A stretch of 64,000 nucleotides of DNA from ZYF759 sp046297455 (GCA_046297455.1 JBKBIT010000006.1:62001-126000), one strand, 5' to 3'. Shown: positions 1-9,541, counted from the first letter of the stretch. Made by a program: numbers and translations. Notes: generated from the letters alone by a model not told the origin.

Positions 1-129
1 GTCGGCATGGACCGGCAGCGCGCCGGACGCAACGGCACCGAAGCCGACCGCGCCGGCGACAAGGGCGCTCGCCGCGGCGGTCATCAGCCTCTTGCGCAAG
101 GTATCGGTCCTGTTGGAAGTGTTGTGCAT
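1..129 (-). CDS. Signal-peptide N-terminus of a secreted protein, probably a DegP/HtrA-like protease (cut by window edge)
   Basis: The first 43 codons of a leftward gene are visible, starting from an ATG at 129 and running off the window. They show a basic N-region (RTDTLRKRLM) followed by an Ala/Gly/Val-rich hydrophobic stretch and a likely cleavage zone (ALPVHAD), so the protein is exported. In rhizobial genomes the cytochrome c maturation operon and feuPQ often lie beside a degP-type periplasmic protease gene, so DegP is my guess from context only. No catalytic residue is inside the window. The gene is divergent from the flavoenzyme that starts at 325, with about 195 nt of shared upstream DNA. 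Confidence 0.5.
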   Translation of the reverse strand, partial: MHNTSNRTDTLRKRLMTAAASALVAGAVGFGAVASGALPVHAD

Positions 130-324
130 GTCGGAAGACCCCTGAATGCTTGGAGGAACGTGAAACTCCTCCTCTCGATAGGGGCGTTCACCTTACGGCG
201 GCATTTCCGGCGCATGAAATTTTTGTAATGTGGGGTTCGGGGCGCCGCACCGGTCCGCCCTCCCCGACCCGATCGTCGACACCTCCCGCGAGTCTCGACG
301 CGCCGCAGAATGGAGCCATGGCCG

Positions 325-2361
325 ATGTCGATCGATCCCCTCCTGCAACCCTTCCAACTCAAGCATCTCACGCTTCGAAACCGGATCATGGTGACGGCGC
401 ACGAGCCTGCCTATCCGGAAGACGGCATGCCGAAGGCGCGCTACAGGGCCTACCATGTCGAGCGCGCCAAGGGCGGCGTCGCGCTGACGATGACGGCTGG
501 ATCGGCAGCGGTATCGAAGGACAGCCCGCCCGCCTTCAACAACATACTTGCCTGGCAGGACGAGGTGGTGCCGTGGGTGCGGGAACTGACCGACGCCGTG
601 CGCGAGGCAGGTTCGGCGGTGATGATCCAGCTCACCCATCTCGGCCGCCGCACCCGCTGGGACAAGGGCGACTGGCTGCCGGTCGTGTCGCCGTCCGGCA
701 ACAGGGAGGCCGCCCACCGCGCCTTCCCGAAGAAGCTTGAGGACTGGGACATCGAGCGCATCGTCAAGGACTATGCCGATGCGGCAGAACGCATGCAGGC
801 CGGCGGTATGGACGGCATCGAGCTCGAAGCCTACGGCCACCTGATGGATCAGTTCTGGTCGCCGCTGACCAACACACTCGACGAGCCCTATGGCGGCAGC
901 CTCGACAACAGGCTGCGTTTTGCCTTCGACGTGTTGAAAGCCATCCGCGCGCGCGTCGGCAACGGCTTCATCGTCGGCATCCGCTATTCGGGCGACGAGA
1001 TGCTCGAAGGCGGGTTTTCCCGCGAGGACGGGCTGGAGATCTCCCACCGCCTCAAGGAAAGCGGGCTGGTCGATTTCCTAAATGTCGTGCGCGGCCATAT
1101 CGATACCGATCCCGGCCTGACCGACGTCATCCCCATCCAGGGCATGGCGGCATCGCCGCATCTCGATTTCGCCGGCGATATTCGCGCCGCCACTGCATTC
1201 CCCACCTTCCACGCCGCCCGCATCGCCGATGTCGCGACTGCCCGCCATGCGATTGCTAGCGGCAAGCTCGACATGGTCGGCATGACCCGCGCCCACATGA
1301 CGGACCCGCATATCGTGCACAAGATCATGGAGCGGCGCGAGGAGGAGATCAGGCCCTGCGTCGGCGCCAACTACTGTCTCGACCGCATCTATCAGGGGGG
1401 AGCGGCCTACTGCATTCACAACCCGGCCACTGGACGCGAACTGTCCATGCCGCATGTGATCGACAAGGCCGGCCATCGCCGCCGTATCGTGATCGTCGGA
1501 GCCGGCCCGGCCGGCATGGAAGCGGCCCGCGTCGCGGCAGAGCGCGGCCACGAGGTCGTCGTCTTCGAGGCGGCCGATGCCGCCGGCGGTCAGGTCCGCC
1601 TGACCGCGCAGAGCCCGCGCCGCCGCGAGATGATCGGCATCATCGACTGGCGCATGGCGCAATGCGAAAGGCTGGGCGTCGCCTTCCGCTTCAACAGCTG
1701 GGCCGACGCAGAAACCGTCCTGGCCGAGAAGCCGGATGTGGTCGTCATCGCCACCGGCGGCCTGCCGGATACGGAAGTCCTGAAGCAGGGCAACGAGTTC
1801 GTGGTTTCTGCCTGGGACCTTATCGCGGGCGATGTCCGGCCCGGCTCAGACGTGCTCATCTTCGACGACGCCGGCGACCATGCCGCGCTTCAAGCTGCAG
1901 AAATCGCAGCCAATGCCGGGGCGAAGGTCGAGGTCATGACGCCGGACCGTATGTTCGCGCCCGAAATCATGGGCATGAATCTCGTGCCCTACATGCGCTC
2001 GCTTCAGATGAAGGACGTGACGTTCACGGTCACCTACCGGCTCGAGGCGGTGGAACGCGACGGCAACCGGCTGATTGCCAATATCGGCAGTGATTATGGC
2101 GGCGTCGTGAAGCAGCGATCCTTCGACCAGATCGTGGTCAATCACGGCACGATCCCGCTGGACGATCTCTATTTCGAACTCAAGCCGGAATCGACCAATC
2201 TTGGCGAAATCTCATACGACCAGTTGATCGCGGGAAGGCCGCAGACGGTCGTCCGCAACAGCGAGGGCACATTCCAGTTGTTCCGGATCGGCGACGCGGT
2301 AGCGGCGCGCAACACGCATGCTGCAATCTATGACGCGCTTCGGCTGCTCAAGGATATCTGA
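325..2361 (+). CDS. FMN/Fe-S oxidoreductase of the trimethylamine dehydrogenase / 2,4-dienoyl-CoA reductase family (N-methylproline demethylase-like)
   Basis: About 678 aa, the usual length of the two-module family. Residues 1 to about 370 form an Old-Yellow-Enzyme-type FMN barrel (LTLRNRIMVTAHEP; IELEAYGHLMDQFWSPL; PYGGSLDNR). The rest is a NAD(P)/FAD-binding reductase module opening with IVIVGAGPAGMEAARVAAERG. The Fe-S segment has Cys345, Cys351 and Cys363, but residue 348, a cluster ligand in trimethylamine dehydrogenase, is Ala. Rhizobial relatives are annotated as N-methylproline (stachydrine pathway) demethylases; an N-demethylation of a methylated amine or betaine is therefore likely, but the substrate is inferred. 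I chose the ATG at 325, which matches the family's N-terminus, over an in-frame ATG at 310. The gene stands alone between two leftward units and converges on ccmH. Confidence 0.8.
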   Translation: MSIDPLLQPFQLKHLTLRNRIMVTAHEPAYPEDGMPKARYRAYHVERAKGGVALTMTAGSAAVSKDSPPAFNNILAWQDEVVPWVRELTDAVREAGSAVMIQLTHLGRRTRWDKGDWLPVVSPSGNREAAHRAFPKKLEDWDIERIVKDYADAAERMQAGGMDGIELEAYGHLMDQFWSPLTNTLDEPYGGSLDNRLRFAFDVLKAIRARVGNGFIVGIRYSGDEMLEGGFSREDGLEISHRLKESGLVDFLNVVRGHIDTDPGLTDVIPIQGMAASPHLDFAGDIRAATAFPTFHAARIADVATARHAIASGKLDMVGMTRAHMTDPHIVHKIMERREEEIRPCVGANYCLDRIYQGGAAYCIHNPATGRELSMPHVIDKAGHRRRIVIVGAGPAGMEAARVAAERGHEVVVFEAADAAGGQVRLTAQSPRRREMIGIIDWRMAQCERLGVAFRFNSWADAETVLAEKPDVVVIATGGLPDTEVLKQGNEFVVSAWDLIAGDVRPGSDVLIFDDAGDHAALQAAEIAANAGAKVEVMTPDRMFAPEIMGMNLVPYMRSLQMKDVTFTVTYRLEAVERDGNRLIANIGSDYGGVVKQRSFDQIVVNHGTIPLDDLYFELKPESTNLGEISYDQLIAGRPQTVVRNSEGTFQLFRIGDAVAARNTHAAIYDALRLLKDI

Positions 2362-2403
2362 ACAGCCGGCCGCAAAGTGGTTAACTGGTGCACCGGGAGG
2401 GTT

Positions 2404-2877
2404 CTAGCCCTTCTCCAGCAGTTCCTTCAGCCGACGGTCTTCTTCCTCGGTCAGCCTGTCTTCTTCCCTGCGGCGCCGGTTGCGGGTGGCAAAGAAGATG
2501 AAGGCGCCCCCGCCCAGGATCAGCACGACCGGAGATGCCCAGAGCGCGGCATTGCGCATGTTGAAGGGCGGCTGGAGCAGCACGAACTCGCCATAGCGCG
2601 AAACGACATAGTCGATCACTTCCTCGTCGGTGTCACCGGCGAGAATGCGCTCGCGCACCAGAACACGCAGGTCGCGCGCCAGCTCCGCGTTGGAATCGTC
2701 GATGGACTGGTTCTGGCACACCATGCAGCGAAGTCCCGCCGAAAGACCCCGCGCGCGCTCCTCCAGCACGGGGTCATCCAACAGTTCGTCCGGGTCGAGT
2801 GCCGCCAGTGCCTGAGGCGCCGTCAGCGACAGCGCCAGGAGGGCTGAGCCAAGCGCGCGTCGGATTGCCTGCCTCAT
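2404..2877 (-). CDS. ccmH: Cytochrome c maturation protein CcmH/CycL, apocytochrome thioreductase subunit
   Basis: 157 aa. It has an N-terminal signal sequence (ALGSALLALSLTAPQALA), the redox motif RCMVCQNQSI near residue 50, an all-helical periplasmic domain, one membrane segment (SPVVLILGGGAFIFF) and a charged cytoplasmic tail. Family knowledge: it keeps apocytochrome CXXCH thiols reduced and works with CcmF in haem ligation on the periplasmic side of the inner membrane. The ATG at 2877 overlaps the ccmF stop (ATGA), which shows translational coupling and decides the start over longer in-frame options. Last gene of the ccmI-E-F-H operon. Confidence 0.95.
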   Translation of the reverse strand: MRQAIRRALGSALLALSLTAPQALAALDPDELLDDPVLEERARGLSAGLRCMVCQNQSIDDSNAELARDLRVLVRERILAGDTDEEVIDYVVSRYGEFVLLQPPFNMRNAALWASPVVLILGGGAFIFFATRNRRRREEDRLTEEEDRRLKELLEKG

Positions 2878-4868
2878 GCCGGCACCTCCGCGGCCGGGCG
2901 CTCGGGCCTGGCCTTGCGCTGCGAGGGCGCGCCGACACGCAGGCGCCGGTCGGCAAGCGAGAAGCCTGCCCCGATCATCATCACCACGGTGCCGAGCCAG
3001 ATCAGAAGCACCAGCGGCTTCCACCAGACGCGCACCACGATGGAGCCGTCGGGAAGCTGGTCGCCCAGTGCCACGTAGAGCTGGCTCAGCCCGTGGGTGG
3101 ATAGCCCGGCCTCCGTCGTCGGGAACTGGCGCGCCGTGTAGAGACGCTTGGACGACATCACGGTGCCGACCTCGCGTCCGGCCGCGTCGAAATAGGTTAA
3201 GTGGCCCTGGTCTTCGGTGAAGTTCGGGCCCTGGAACGGCTGGATGCCGTCGAAGCGCAGCGTGTAGCCCGACACCTCGATCGTCTCGCCAGGCTGCAGG
3301 CCGGCCATTCTCTCGACTTCCAGTGACGACACCGCCACGATGCCGAGCACCGTCATGCCGAGGCCGATATGGGCGAGTGCCGTGCCGAAGACCGAGCGCG
3401 GCAGACCCGCGAAGCGTGCCAACGCGACGCCGGGCGATACCTTGCCGACCCCCGATTTAAGCGCCAGATCGGTCAGCGGACCGAAGAACAGCCAGAAGGA
3501 AAGACCGATGCCCAGTGCGGCCAGCACCGAGGCCCCGTCGACGAAGAACCAGACCACCACGACCACCAGCAGCGAGGCGGCAAAGGCGGCAAAGAGCCTC
3601 TGGCAGGCGGCATAGAGATCGCCGCGTTTCCAGGCCAGCAGCGGCCCGAACGGCACCGCGATCAAAAGCGGAATGATCAGCGGGATGAAGGTCATGTTGA
3701 AGAAGGGCGGTCCGACCGAGATCTTGTCCCCGGTCACAGCTTCGACCATCAGCGGATAGAGCGTTCCGATCAGCACCGTCGCCGTCGCCGTCGACAGGAA
3801 CAGATTGTTGAGGACGAGGGACCCCTCGCGCGAGATCGGGTGGAACAGCCCCCCCGCCGTCAGCCTGTTGGCCCGCCAGGCAAACAGGCTCAGCGAGCCG
3901 CCGATGAAGAAGATGAGGATGGCGAGGATGAAGACGCCGCGCGTCGGATCGGTGGCGAAGGCGTGGACGGATGTGAGCACGCCAGAGCGCACCAGGAAAG
4001 TGCCCAGAAGCGACAGCGAAAAGGTCAGGATGGCAAGAAGCACCGTCCAGATCTTCAGTGCCGACCGTTTCTCCATCACGATCGCCGAGTGAAGCATGGC
4101 CGTGCCTGCCAGCCATGGCAGGAAGGAGGCGTTCTCAACCGGGTCCCAGAACCAGAAACCGCCCCAGCCCAACTCGTAATAGGCCCAGTAGGAGCCCATC
4201 GAGATGCCGCCGGTCAGGAACAGCCAGGCCGCCAGCGTCCACGGACGAACCCAGCGTGCCCAGGCCGCGTCGATGCGGCCTTCGATCAGTGCCGCGCAGG
4301 CAAAGGAAAAGCAGATCGAGAAGCCCACATAACCCAGATAGAGAAGCGGCGGATGAATCGCGAGACCGATATCCTGCAGCAGCGGATTGAGGTCACGCCC
4401 CTCCATCGGTGCCGGATCAAGCCGCGCGAAGGGGTTCGACGTTGCCAGGATGAACAACATGAAGGAGGCGCCGATCAGGCCCTGAACAGCCAGCACATTG
4501 GCCCTGAGGGTTGCCGGCAGGTTCCGCCCGAACCACGCCACCAGCGCGCCGAAGGCAGCCAGGATAACGATCCAGAGCAGCATCGAGCCTTCGTGGTTCC
4601 CCCACGTGCCGGTGATCTTGTAGAGCATCGGCTTTTGCGAGTGGGAGTTCTCCCACACATTCACGACCGAGAAGTCGGAAACTATATAGGCATAGGTGAG
4701 AACCGCGAAGGAAAGCGCCGTCAGCGCGAAGCCGGCAACCGCCGTCGGTCCGCCGACCGCCATCATCCGGTGGTCGCCGATGCGCGCGCCGACAAGCGGC
4801 ACGGTGAACTGCACCAGCGACAGCGCGAAGGCGAGTACGAGGGCAAAATGTCCGATCTCGACTGTCAT
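2874..4868 (-). CDS. ccmF: Haem lyase CcmF/CycK
   Basis: 664 aa polytopic membrane protein, normal length for CcmF. The WWD-type haem-handling loop is visible (WGGFWFWDPVENASFLPW, near residue 240), as are conserved His-containing loops (AIHPPLLYLGYVG; NSHSQKPMLYKITGTWGNHEG). CcmF takes haem from CcmE and attaches it to the reduced CXXCH of apocytochromes. It starts three bases after the ccmE stop and overlaps ccmH by four bases, so the four maturation genes form one transcript. The two c-type cytochromes at 53.8-55.2 kb are likely local clients. Confidence 0.96.
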   Translation of the reverse strand: MTVEIGHFALVLAFALSLVQFTVPLVGARIGDHRMMAVGGPTAVAGFALTALSFAVLTYAYIVSDFSVVNVWENSHSQKPMLYKITGTWGNHEGSMLLWIVILAAFGALVAWFGRNLPATLRANVLAVQGLIGASFMLFILATSNPFARLDPAPMEGRDLNPLLQDIGLAIHPPLLYLGYVGFSICFSFACAALIEGRIDAAWARWVRPWTLAAWLFLTGGISMGSYWAYYELGWGGFWFWDPVENASFLPWLAGTAMLHSAIVMEKRSALKIWTVLLAILTFSLSLLGTFLVRSGVLTSVHAFATDPTRGVFILAILIFFIGGSLSLFAWRANRLTAGGLFHPISREGSLVLNNLFLSTATATVLIGTLYPLMVEAVTGDKISVGPPFFNMTFIPLIIPLLIAVPFGPLLAWKRGDLYAACQRLFAAFAASLLVVVVVWFFVDGASVLAALGIGLSFWLFFGPLTDLALKSGVGKVSPGVALARFAGLPRSVFGTALAHIGLGMTVLGIVAVSSLEVERMAGLQPGETIEVSGYTLRFDGIQPFQGPNFTEDQGHLTYFDAAGREVGTVMSSKRLYTARQFPTTEAGLSTHGLSQLYVALGDQLPDGSIVVRVWWKPLVLLIWLGTVVMMIGAGFSLADRRLRVGAPSQRKARPERPAAEVPA

Positions 4869-4871
4869 GGT

Positions 4872-5348
4872 CTAGTAGCCCGTTCCTTCGGTTGCCGCCT
4901 CTCCGTTCTGGCCCTCGGCATGCTGCCACATACCGAGTTCCTTGAGGCTTTCGGCCACCTCGCGCGGCATGTAGTTCTCGTCATGGCGCGCCAGTACGGT
5001 GTCGGCGACGAACATGCCGTCGGCGCCGAAGGTGCCTTCGGTGACGACGCCCTGCTGCTCGCGGAAGAGATCCGGCAGGATGCCACTATAGACCACCTGC
5101 ACCGTTTCCACCTCGTCGGTAACGGCGAAGACCACGTTCAGCCCCTCGCCGCGCTCGATCGAGCCCACACCGACAAGCCCTCCCAGGCGAATGCGCTCGC
5201 CAGGTGCCACGCCCTTCGAAACAACGTCTGTCGGCAGATAGAAGAATGACGCCTTGCTGCCGAGCGCATGCAGGGTCAGTCCCGTCGCAGCACCCAGAAA
5301 CAGCAGCGCACCACCGATGACGGCCAGTCTCTTCTGCTTGCGGTTCAT
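4872..5348 (-). CDS. ccmE: Haem chaperone CcmE/CycJ
   Basis: 158 aa. An N-terminal membrane anchor (LAVIGGALLFLGAATGLTL) is followed by an OB-fold periplasmic domain. The C-terminal haem-binding motif is present as LARHDENYMP, with the histidine that binds haem covalently and the tyrosine downstream. It receives haem from CcmC/CcmAB (not in the window) and passes it to CcmF. The start ATG overlaps the ccmI stop by four bases. Confidence 0.95.
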   Translation of the reverse strand: MNRKQKRLAVIGGALLFLGAATGLTLHALGSKASFFYLPTDVVSKGVAPGERIRLGGLVGVGSIERGEGLNVVFAVTDEVETVQVVYSGILPDLFREQQGVVTEGTFGADGMFVADTVLARHDENYMPREVAESLKELGMWQHAEGQNGEAATEGTGY

Positions 5349-6481
5349 TGCTCGATCTCCGTCGGTGTCACGCCAAGGGCAAGGGCAAAGGATACGAGGT
5401 CGCCGCCATCCGTGCTCTCACGGCCTAGCGCCTGCAGTCCGCGATCAAGCGCATCGCGCGCGTCATCCTCGCGGCCGAGCATGACATAGGAGCGCACCAG
5501 ACGCTGCCATCCCTGGGGATCGTCCGGCTGGCCACGCAGCCGTGCGTCCAGCCCCGCGACCATGTCCTCGATCATGGCCGTCCGCTCCTCCTCGTCCATC
5601 TCCGCGGCCGCCTGCATCTGCTCGGCAGTAGGACCGGGCGTCGCCGCGGCGACTTCGATCCCGGCTTCGCGCAGTGCCTCGACAACGGCTCCCCGCCAGG
5701 GCGAATCGCCGGGCAGTTCGGCCGCCATCGCCTGCCAGATGGAGACCGCATCGTCGCGGCGTCCGTCCTGCATGTAGCCGGTAGCCAGGAAGTAGCGCGC
5801 CCGCGCATTGCCAGGTTCGATCGCCAGTGCTGCCTCGAAGGCCTGTTGTGCTTCGAATGTCACCGTGCCGCCCGCAACCGCGACAAGCGCCTCGCCGAGA
5901 CCCGTCTGGCGAATAGCGGTTTCGCCGTCGAGCCGGATCGCATTGCGATAAGCAACCACTGCATCGCCGCCACGACCCATGCGCAGATAGACGGGTGCCA
6001 GCACTTCCCATCCGCGTGCGTCTTCGGGATTGTTGGCCAGATGGGCTTCGGCGCGCGCCACCAGTTCCATCATCGATGCTTCGGCCGGATTGCGTTCGAG
6101 GCGGGCTTCCAGAGGCTGCGCAGGCATGCCCGGAGAGCCCACCGAGGCGTAGACGCCCCAACTCACCAGCGGGATGCTGAGCACTGCAAAAAGACTGCCA
6201 TAGCGGGCGAGCGTCGTGGTTCCGGATGGACCGGGCCGTGATTTCCGCTCGGCATCCACCCTGAGGATCCGGCGGCCGATCTCGGCGCGGGCCTGTTCGG
6301 CCTCGCCGGTCGCGATGAGGCCGCGCTCGGCGTCCTTCTCCAGTTCGGTCAGCTGGTGACGATAGACCTCGAGATCGTGGTCTTCGTCACGTGCGGGTCG
6401 CTCGTGGCGACGCGAGAACGGCGCAAGGACAGCCAGGCAAGCGCCGAGTGTCAGCAAGGCTGCGATGATCCAGAAAAACAT
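5345..6481 (-). CDS. ccmI: Cytochrome c biogenesis protein CcmI/CycH, apocytochrome chaperone
   Basis: 378 aa. It begins with a membrane segment (FFWIIAALLTLGACLAVLA), a cytoplasmic loop, a second membrane span (RYGSLFAVLSIPLVSWGVYA) and a C-terminal periplasmic half built of TPR-like helices (for example DPQGWQRLVRSYVMLGREDDARDAL). This two-span plus TPR layout is that of CcmI/CycH, which holds apocytochrome C-termini for the lyase. First gene of the operon; the 98 nt between it and the lipoprotein gene should hold the operon promoter, though I see no strong consensus there. Confidence 0.93.
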   Translation of the reverse strand: MFFWIIAALLTLGACLAVLAPFSRRHERPARDEDHDLEVYRHQLTELEKDAERGLIATGEAEQARAEIGRRILRVDAERKSRPGPSGTTTLARYGSLFAVLSIPLVSWGVYASVGSPGMPAQPLEARLERNPAEASMMELVARAEAHLANNPEDARGWEVLAPVYLRMGRGGDAVVAYRNAIRLDGETAIRQTGLGEALVAVAGGTVTFEAQQAFEAALAIEPGNARARYFLATGYMQDGRRDDAVSIWQAMAAELPGDSPWRGAVVEALREAGIEVAAATPGPTAEQMQAAAEMDEEERTAMIEDMVAGLDARLRGQPDDPQGWQRLVRSYVMLGREDDARDALDRGLQALGRESTDGGDLVSFALALGVTPTEIEQ

Positions 6482-6579
6482 GCCGTTTCAATAGCCCTTG
6501 AATTTTTCCCGGCCAAGTTCGCCCGTTGCGGCGTATTGGCCCAACCGCCCGTCTTCGCGCAATTGTGACCGCGTGGCGG

Positions 6580-7047
6580 CTAGACCAGCAACGACCAGCG
6601 TCCGTCGGCTTCCCGGCACGCCGTGCCGCGGGCCGTCCGTTCGCTGTCACCACTGCGAACCGTATGGACATACTGACGGCAGTTCTGCGAGCCGACCCTG
6701 TAGGGCGCAGCCGCCGACACCTGTCCGCTCACCCGGCCATTGCTGCCGCGCCAGGTCACCGGCTGTCCGACCGGCGCGTATTCGAGCGCCTGGTACTCCG
6801 CGGCAAGCGCCATCCGGCGCTCGTCGCTTCGCAGATCGTTGCCGATGTCCTTGGCGATCAGCCCGCCGCGGAGCGCCTCGACCAGCGCCGCAGCGCTCGC
6901 CTGCCCAGCGCTCGGGGTCGATGTGCCCGCAAAAGCGCCGATGGCTGACTCGCTGGAGCTGCCCGATTGAGCGCTCATGCAGCCCGACATCGCAACCGCG
7001 AGCAGCAAGATGCCCGTTGCCTTGATGCCTTTGCCGAATGCCAACAT
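6580..7047 (-). CDS. Outer-membrane lipoprotein, RT0821/17-kDa surface antigen-like
   Basis: 155 aa when started at the ATG at 7047, just before a lipoprotein signal (LLAVAMSGC lipobox). A longer in-frame start at 7071 would also keep the signal. The mature part has a Gly/Ser/Ala-rich linker and a C-terminal globular domain (QPVTWRGSNGRVSG; SQNCRQYVHTVRSG; GTACREADGRW) typical of the small rickettsial-type surface lipoproteins seen across Alphaproteobacteria. It lies 95 nt downstream of the sensor kinase gene on the same strand and may be cotranscribed. Exact function is unknown. Confidence 0.7.
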   Translation of the reverse strand: MLAFGKGIKATGILLLAVAMSGCMSAQSGSSSESAIGAFAGTSTPSAGQASAAALVEALRGGLIAKDIGNDLRSDERRMALAAEYQALEYAPVGQPVTWRGSNGRVSGQVSAAAPYRVGSQNCRQYVHTVRSGDSERTARGTACREADGRWSLLV

Positions 7048-7142
7048 TTGGTGTCGCCTGTCCTTTCGCATGTCCATCCGACTATGGACCCTGTTGGGCG
7101 GAATTTTGTCCGAATCGCAATCCGATCGCAATCCGCGCCTGT

Positions 7143-8534
7143 TCACTCTTGCGCGTGTTTGAGGCTTACCACCACCCTCAGGCCGCCGATTTGCGCTGTA
7201 TCAAGCGACAGCTCGCCACCGTATTCGTTGACCAGTTCTGCCACAATGGCCAGGCCGAGCCCGGTGCCGGGTTTGGATTCGTCGAGCCTTTGCCCCCGCT
7301 TCAGCGCCAGATTGGCCTTGTCCTCCGGGATTCCGGGTCCGTTATCCTCCACCGCAAGCTCAAACATCCCGGACTTGGCGCCGCTGCCCTCGCTCAGCGT
7401 CACGCGAACCGCGCCGCGCGCCCATTTGAACGCGTTCTCCAGGATATTGCCGCACAGTTCCTCGAAATCTTCCTTCTCGCCGGCAAACACGATCTCGTTG
7501 TCCGGCAGGTCCATTTCGAGGTCGATGGCGGGATTGAGCTTTTCCATCACCCGCAGCATGCGCTCCAGCGTCTGGCGGGCTGGCGTGCGATAGACCACGG
7601 TCTCGCGCTGCGCGGCGGCGCGGGCACGCTGCAGATAGTGCTCGATCTGCTGCTGCATGAGCGTCGCCTGCTCGGCGATCAGCCTGCCCTTCGGGCCATC
7701 CATGGCCCGGCCTTCGTTCATCATCACCGCCAGCGGCGTCTTGAGCGAATGGGCCAGATTGCCGACCTGGGTGCGCGCACGCTCCACGATACGCCGGTTG
7801 CTCTCGATCAGCGCATTGGTTTCGCTCGCTAGCGGGGAGATCTCGGCGGGAAATTTGCCGTCGAGCTGCTTTGCGGTACCCGCCCGGATGTCGGCCAGCG
7901 CGCCGCGCACACGGGCAAGCGGCCTCAACCCGATCAGGATGGCGATGGCATTGATCGCCACCATGCCAAGCCCGAACACCGCCAGATAGAGATAGAGCTG
8001 CCGGCTGAATTCGTCGATTTCCTCCGCCAGATCGCTGTAATTGCCCATGATGCGGAACCGCACGATGCGATCCTCGTCATCGAGCAGGAATTCGCTCTCG
8101 ATGACGTCGACGATCTCGCCATCCAGCCCCTCTGTCAGGTACCTGCGCTGGAAATCCGCGTCGAAAGGCACATCCTCGCTGGAGGGTGCCGGGATTGCAG
8201 CGGTCAGCGAGGACGAGCCGAGCGTGCCGACGACGTTGTCGGAAAGGGGCTCCACCGACCAGTACCAGCCGGAAGCCGGCATGTTGAAACGGAAATCGCC
8301 GAGATTGGGACTGCCCTGCAGCCGGCCCTCCTCATCGACGCCAACCGACCCGATCAGGTTGAAGAGATGCGCCGACAGGACGCTTTCGAAGCCGCGTTCG
8401 CTGGCCTGGCGATAGAAGGTGGAGATGATGGTGGCGACCACCACCAGCGAAATGATCGCCCAGATGGTCGACGAGGCAACGACCCGGAAAGCCAGCGAAT
8501 CGAGCCGTGGGGCGCTCGGCAGGCGGAATCTCAT
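7143..8534 (-). CDS. feuQ: Sensor histidine kinase, FeuQ-like
   Basis: 463 aa. Membrane segments near residues 20-40 (SSTIWAIISLVVVATIIST) and about 190-210 bracket a periplasmic sensor domain. A HAMP-like linker precedes the dimerisation helix with the phospho-accepting His in NLAHSLKTPLAVM. N box (ENAFKWARG), G1 (VEDNGPGIP) and G2 (GTGLGLAIV) ATP-binding motifs are all present. FeuPQ of rhizobia responds to osmolarity and envelope stress, controlling among others cyclic glucan export. Assignment to FeuQ rather than another PhoQ-like kinase rests on pairing with the upstream regulator and proximity to cyc genes. Confidence 0.82.
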   Translation of the reverse strand: MRFRLPSAPRLDSLAFRVVASSTIWAIISLVVVATIISTFYRQASERGFESVLSAHLFNLIGSVGVDEEGRLQGSPNLGDFRFNMPASGWYWSVEPLSDNVVGTLGSSSLTAAIPAPSSEDVPFDADFQRRYLTEGLDGEIVDVIESEFLLDDEDRIVRFRIMGNYSDLAEEIDEFSRQLYLYLAVFGLGMVAINAIAILIGLRPLARVRGALADIRAGTAKQLDGKFPAEISPLASETNALIESNRRIVERARTQVGNLAHSLKTPLAVMMNEGRAMDGPKGRLIAEQATLMQQQIEHYLQRARAAAQRETVVYRTPARQTLERMLRVMEKLNPAIDLEMDLPDNEIVFAGEKEDFEELCGNILENAFKWARGAVRVTLSEGSGAKSGMFELAVEDNGPGIPEDKANLALKRGQRLDESKPGTGLGLAIVAELVNEYGGELSLDTAQIGGLRVVVSLKHAQE

Positions 8535-8579
8535 CCGACCTGCGTCCCGCCGCCGCGCCTTGCGCAGGCTGCTGCCATG

Positions 8580-9245
8580 TCAGGCGCCCGGCGTGCGCAT
8601 GCGGTAGCCCATGCCGCGCACCGTCTCGATAAGGTCGATGCCCATCTTCTTGCGCAGTCGCCCGACAAAGACCTCGATCGTGTTGGAATCGCGGTCGAAA
8701 TCCTGGTCGTAGAGATGTTCCACCAGTTCCGTGCGCGAGATCACCTGGTCGCAATGATGCATGAGATAGGCGAGGAGGCGGAACTCGTGCGAGGTCAGCT
8801 TGAGCGGCACGCCGTCGAGGTCGACCTTGGAGCTCTTGGTGTCGAGCCTCAGCGGCCCGCAGGTCAGTTCGCTGGAGGCGTGGCCGGCGGCGCGGCGGAT
8901 CAGGGCCCGCACGCGCGCCAGCACTTCCTCGATATGGAAGGGTTTGGTCACATAATCGTCCGCGCCCGCGTCGATACCGGCGACCTTGTCGCTCCAGCGG
9001 TCGCGCGCGGTCAGGATAAGAACGGGCATCTTGCGCTCGTCGCGACGCCAGCGCTCGACCACCGAGATGCCGTCCATCTGCGGCAGGCCTATATCGAGGA
9101 CAACCGCGTCATAAGGTTCTGTATCGCCGAGAAAATGGCCTTCCTCGCCGTCAAACGCCTTGTCGACGACATAGCCTGCATCGGAAAGCGCCTCACAGAT
9201 CTGCCGGTTGAGGTCCTTGTCGTCCTCGACAACCAGTATCCGCAT
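8580..9245 (-). CDS. feuP: Response regulator of the OmpR/PhoB family, FeuP-like
   Basis: 221 aa from the ATG at 9245 (MRILVVEDD). The receiver domain has the acidic pocket (VVEDD), the phosphorylated Asp in VVLDIGLPQMDG, the Thr of LILTARD and the Lys of YVTKPF. A C-terminal winged helix follows (LKLTSHEFRLLAYLM; RDSNTIEVFVGRLRKKMG). It is 45 nt upstream of the kinase gene on the same strand and forms the cognate pair. The upstream 296 nt (9246-9541) should hold the promoter; I see no other gene there. Confidence 0.87.
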   Translation of the reverse strand: MRILVVEDDKDLNRQICEALSDAGYVVDKAFDGEEGHFLGDTEPYDAVVLDIGLPQMDGISVVERWRRDERKMPVLILTARDRWSDKVAGIDAGADDYVTKPFHIEEVLARVRALIRRAAGHASSELTCGPLRLDTKSSKVDLDGVPLKLTSHEFRLLAYLMHHCDQVISRTELVEHLYDQDFDRDSNTIEVFVGRLRKKMGIDLIETVRGMGYRMRTPGA

Positions 9246-9541
9246 GTCCTCTTCCCCTGAACGAGACAGGTCTCCATGCAGCCTTTTGACAGCATCGGCC
9301 GCGCCGCACAAGCGACGCGATGTTTCGCCTGATCCCGCAGTGAGATTTGGCGCGGTTGCCAGGATATCATCCCCGGCGACAATAACCGTATGTCTTGGGA
9401 AAACACAGAAGGGCGCCCAGCCGAATGACCGGCGCTAGGATCGGAAGTTTGAGCGGAAATCGAGTAAATGAATGCCGTCCGCCTGGACAGTCTTCCAAGG
9501 GATGGCGCAGAACAGGCCCCGCCATTCCCTTGCCCGGTCGA

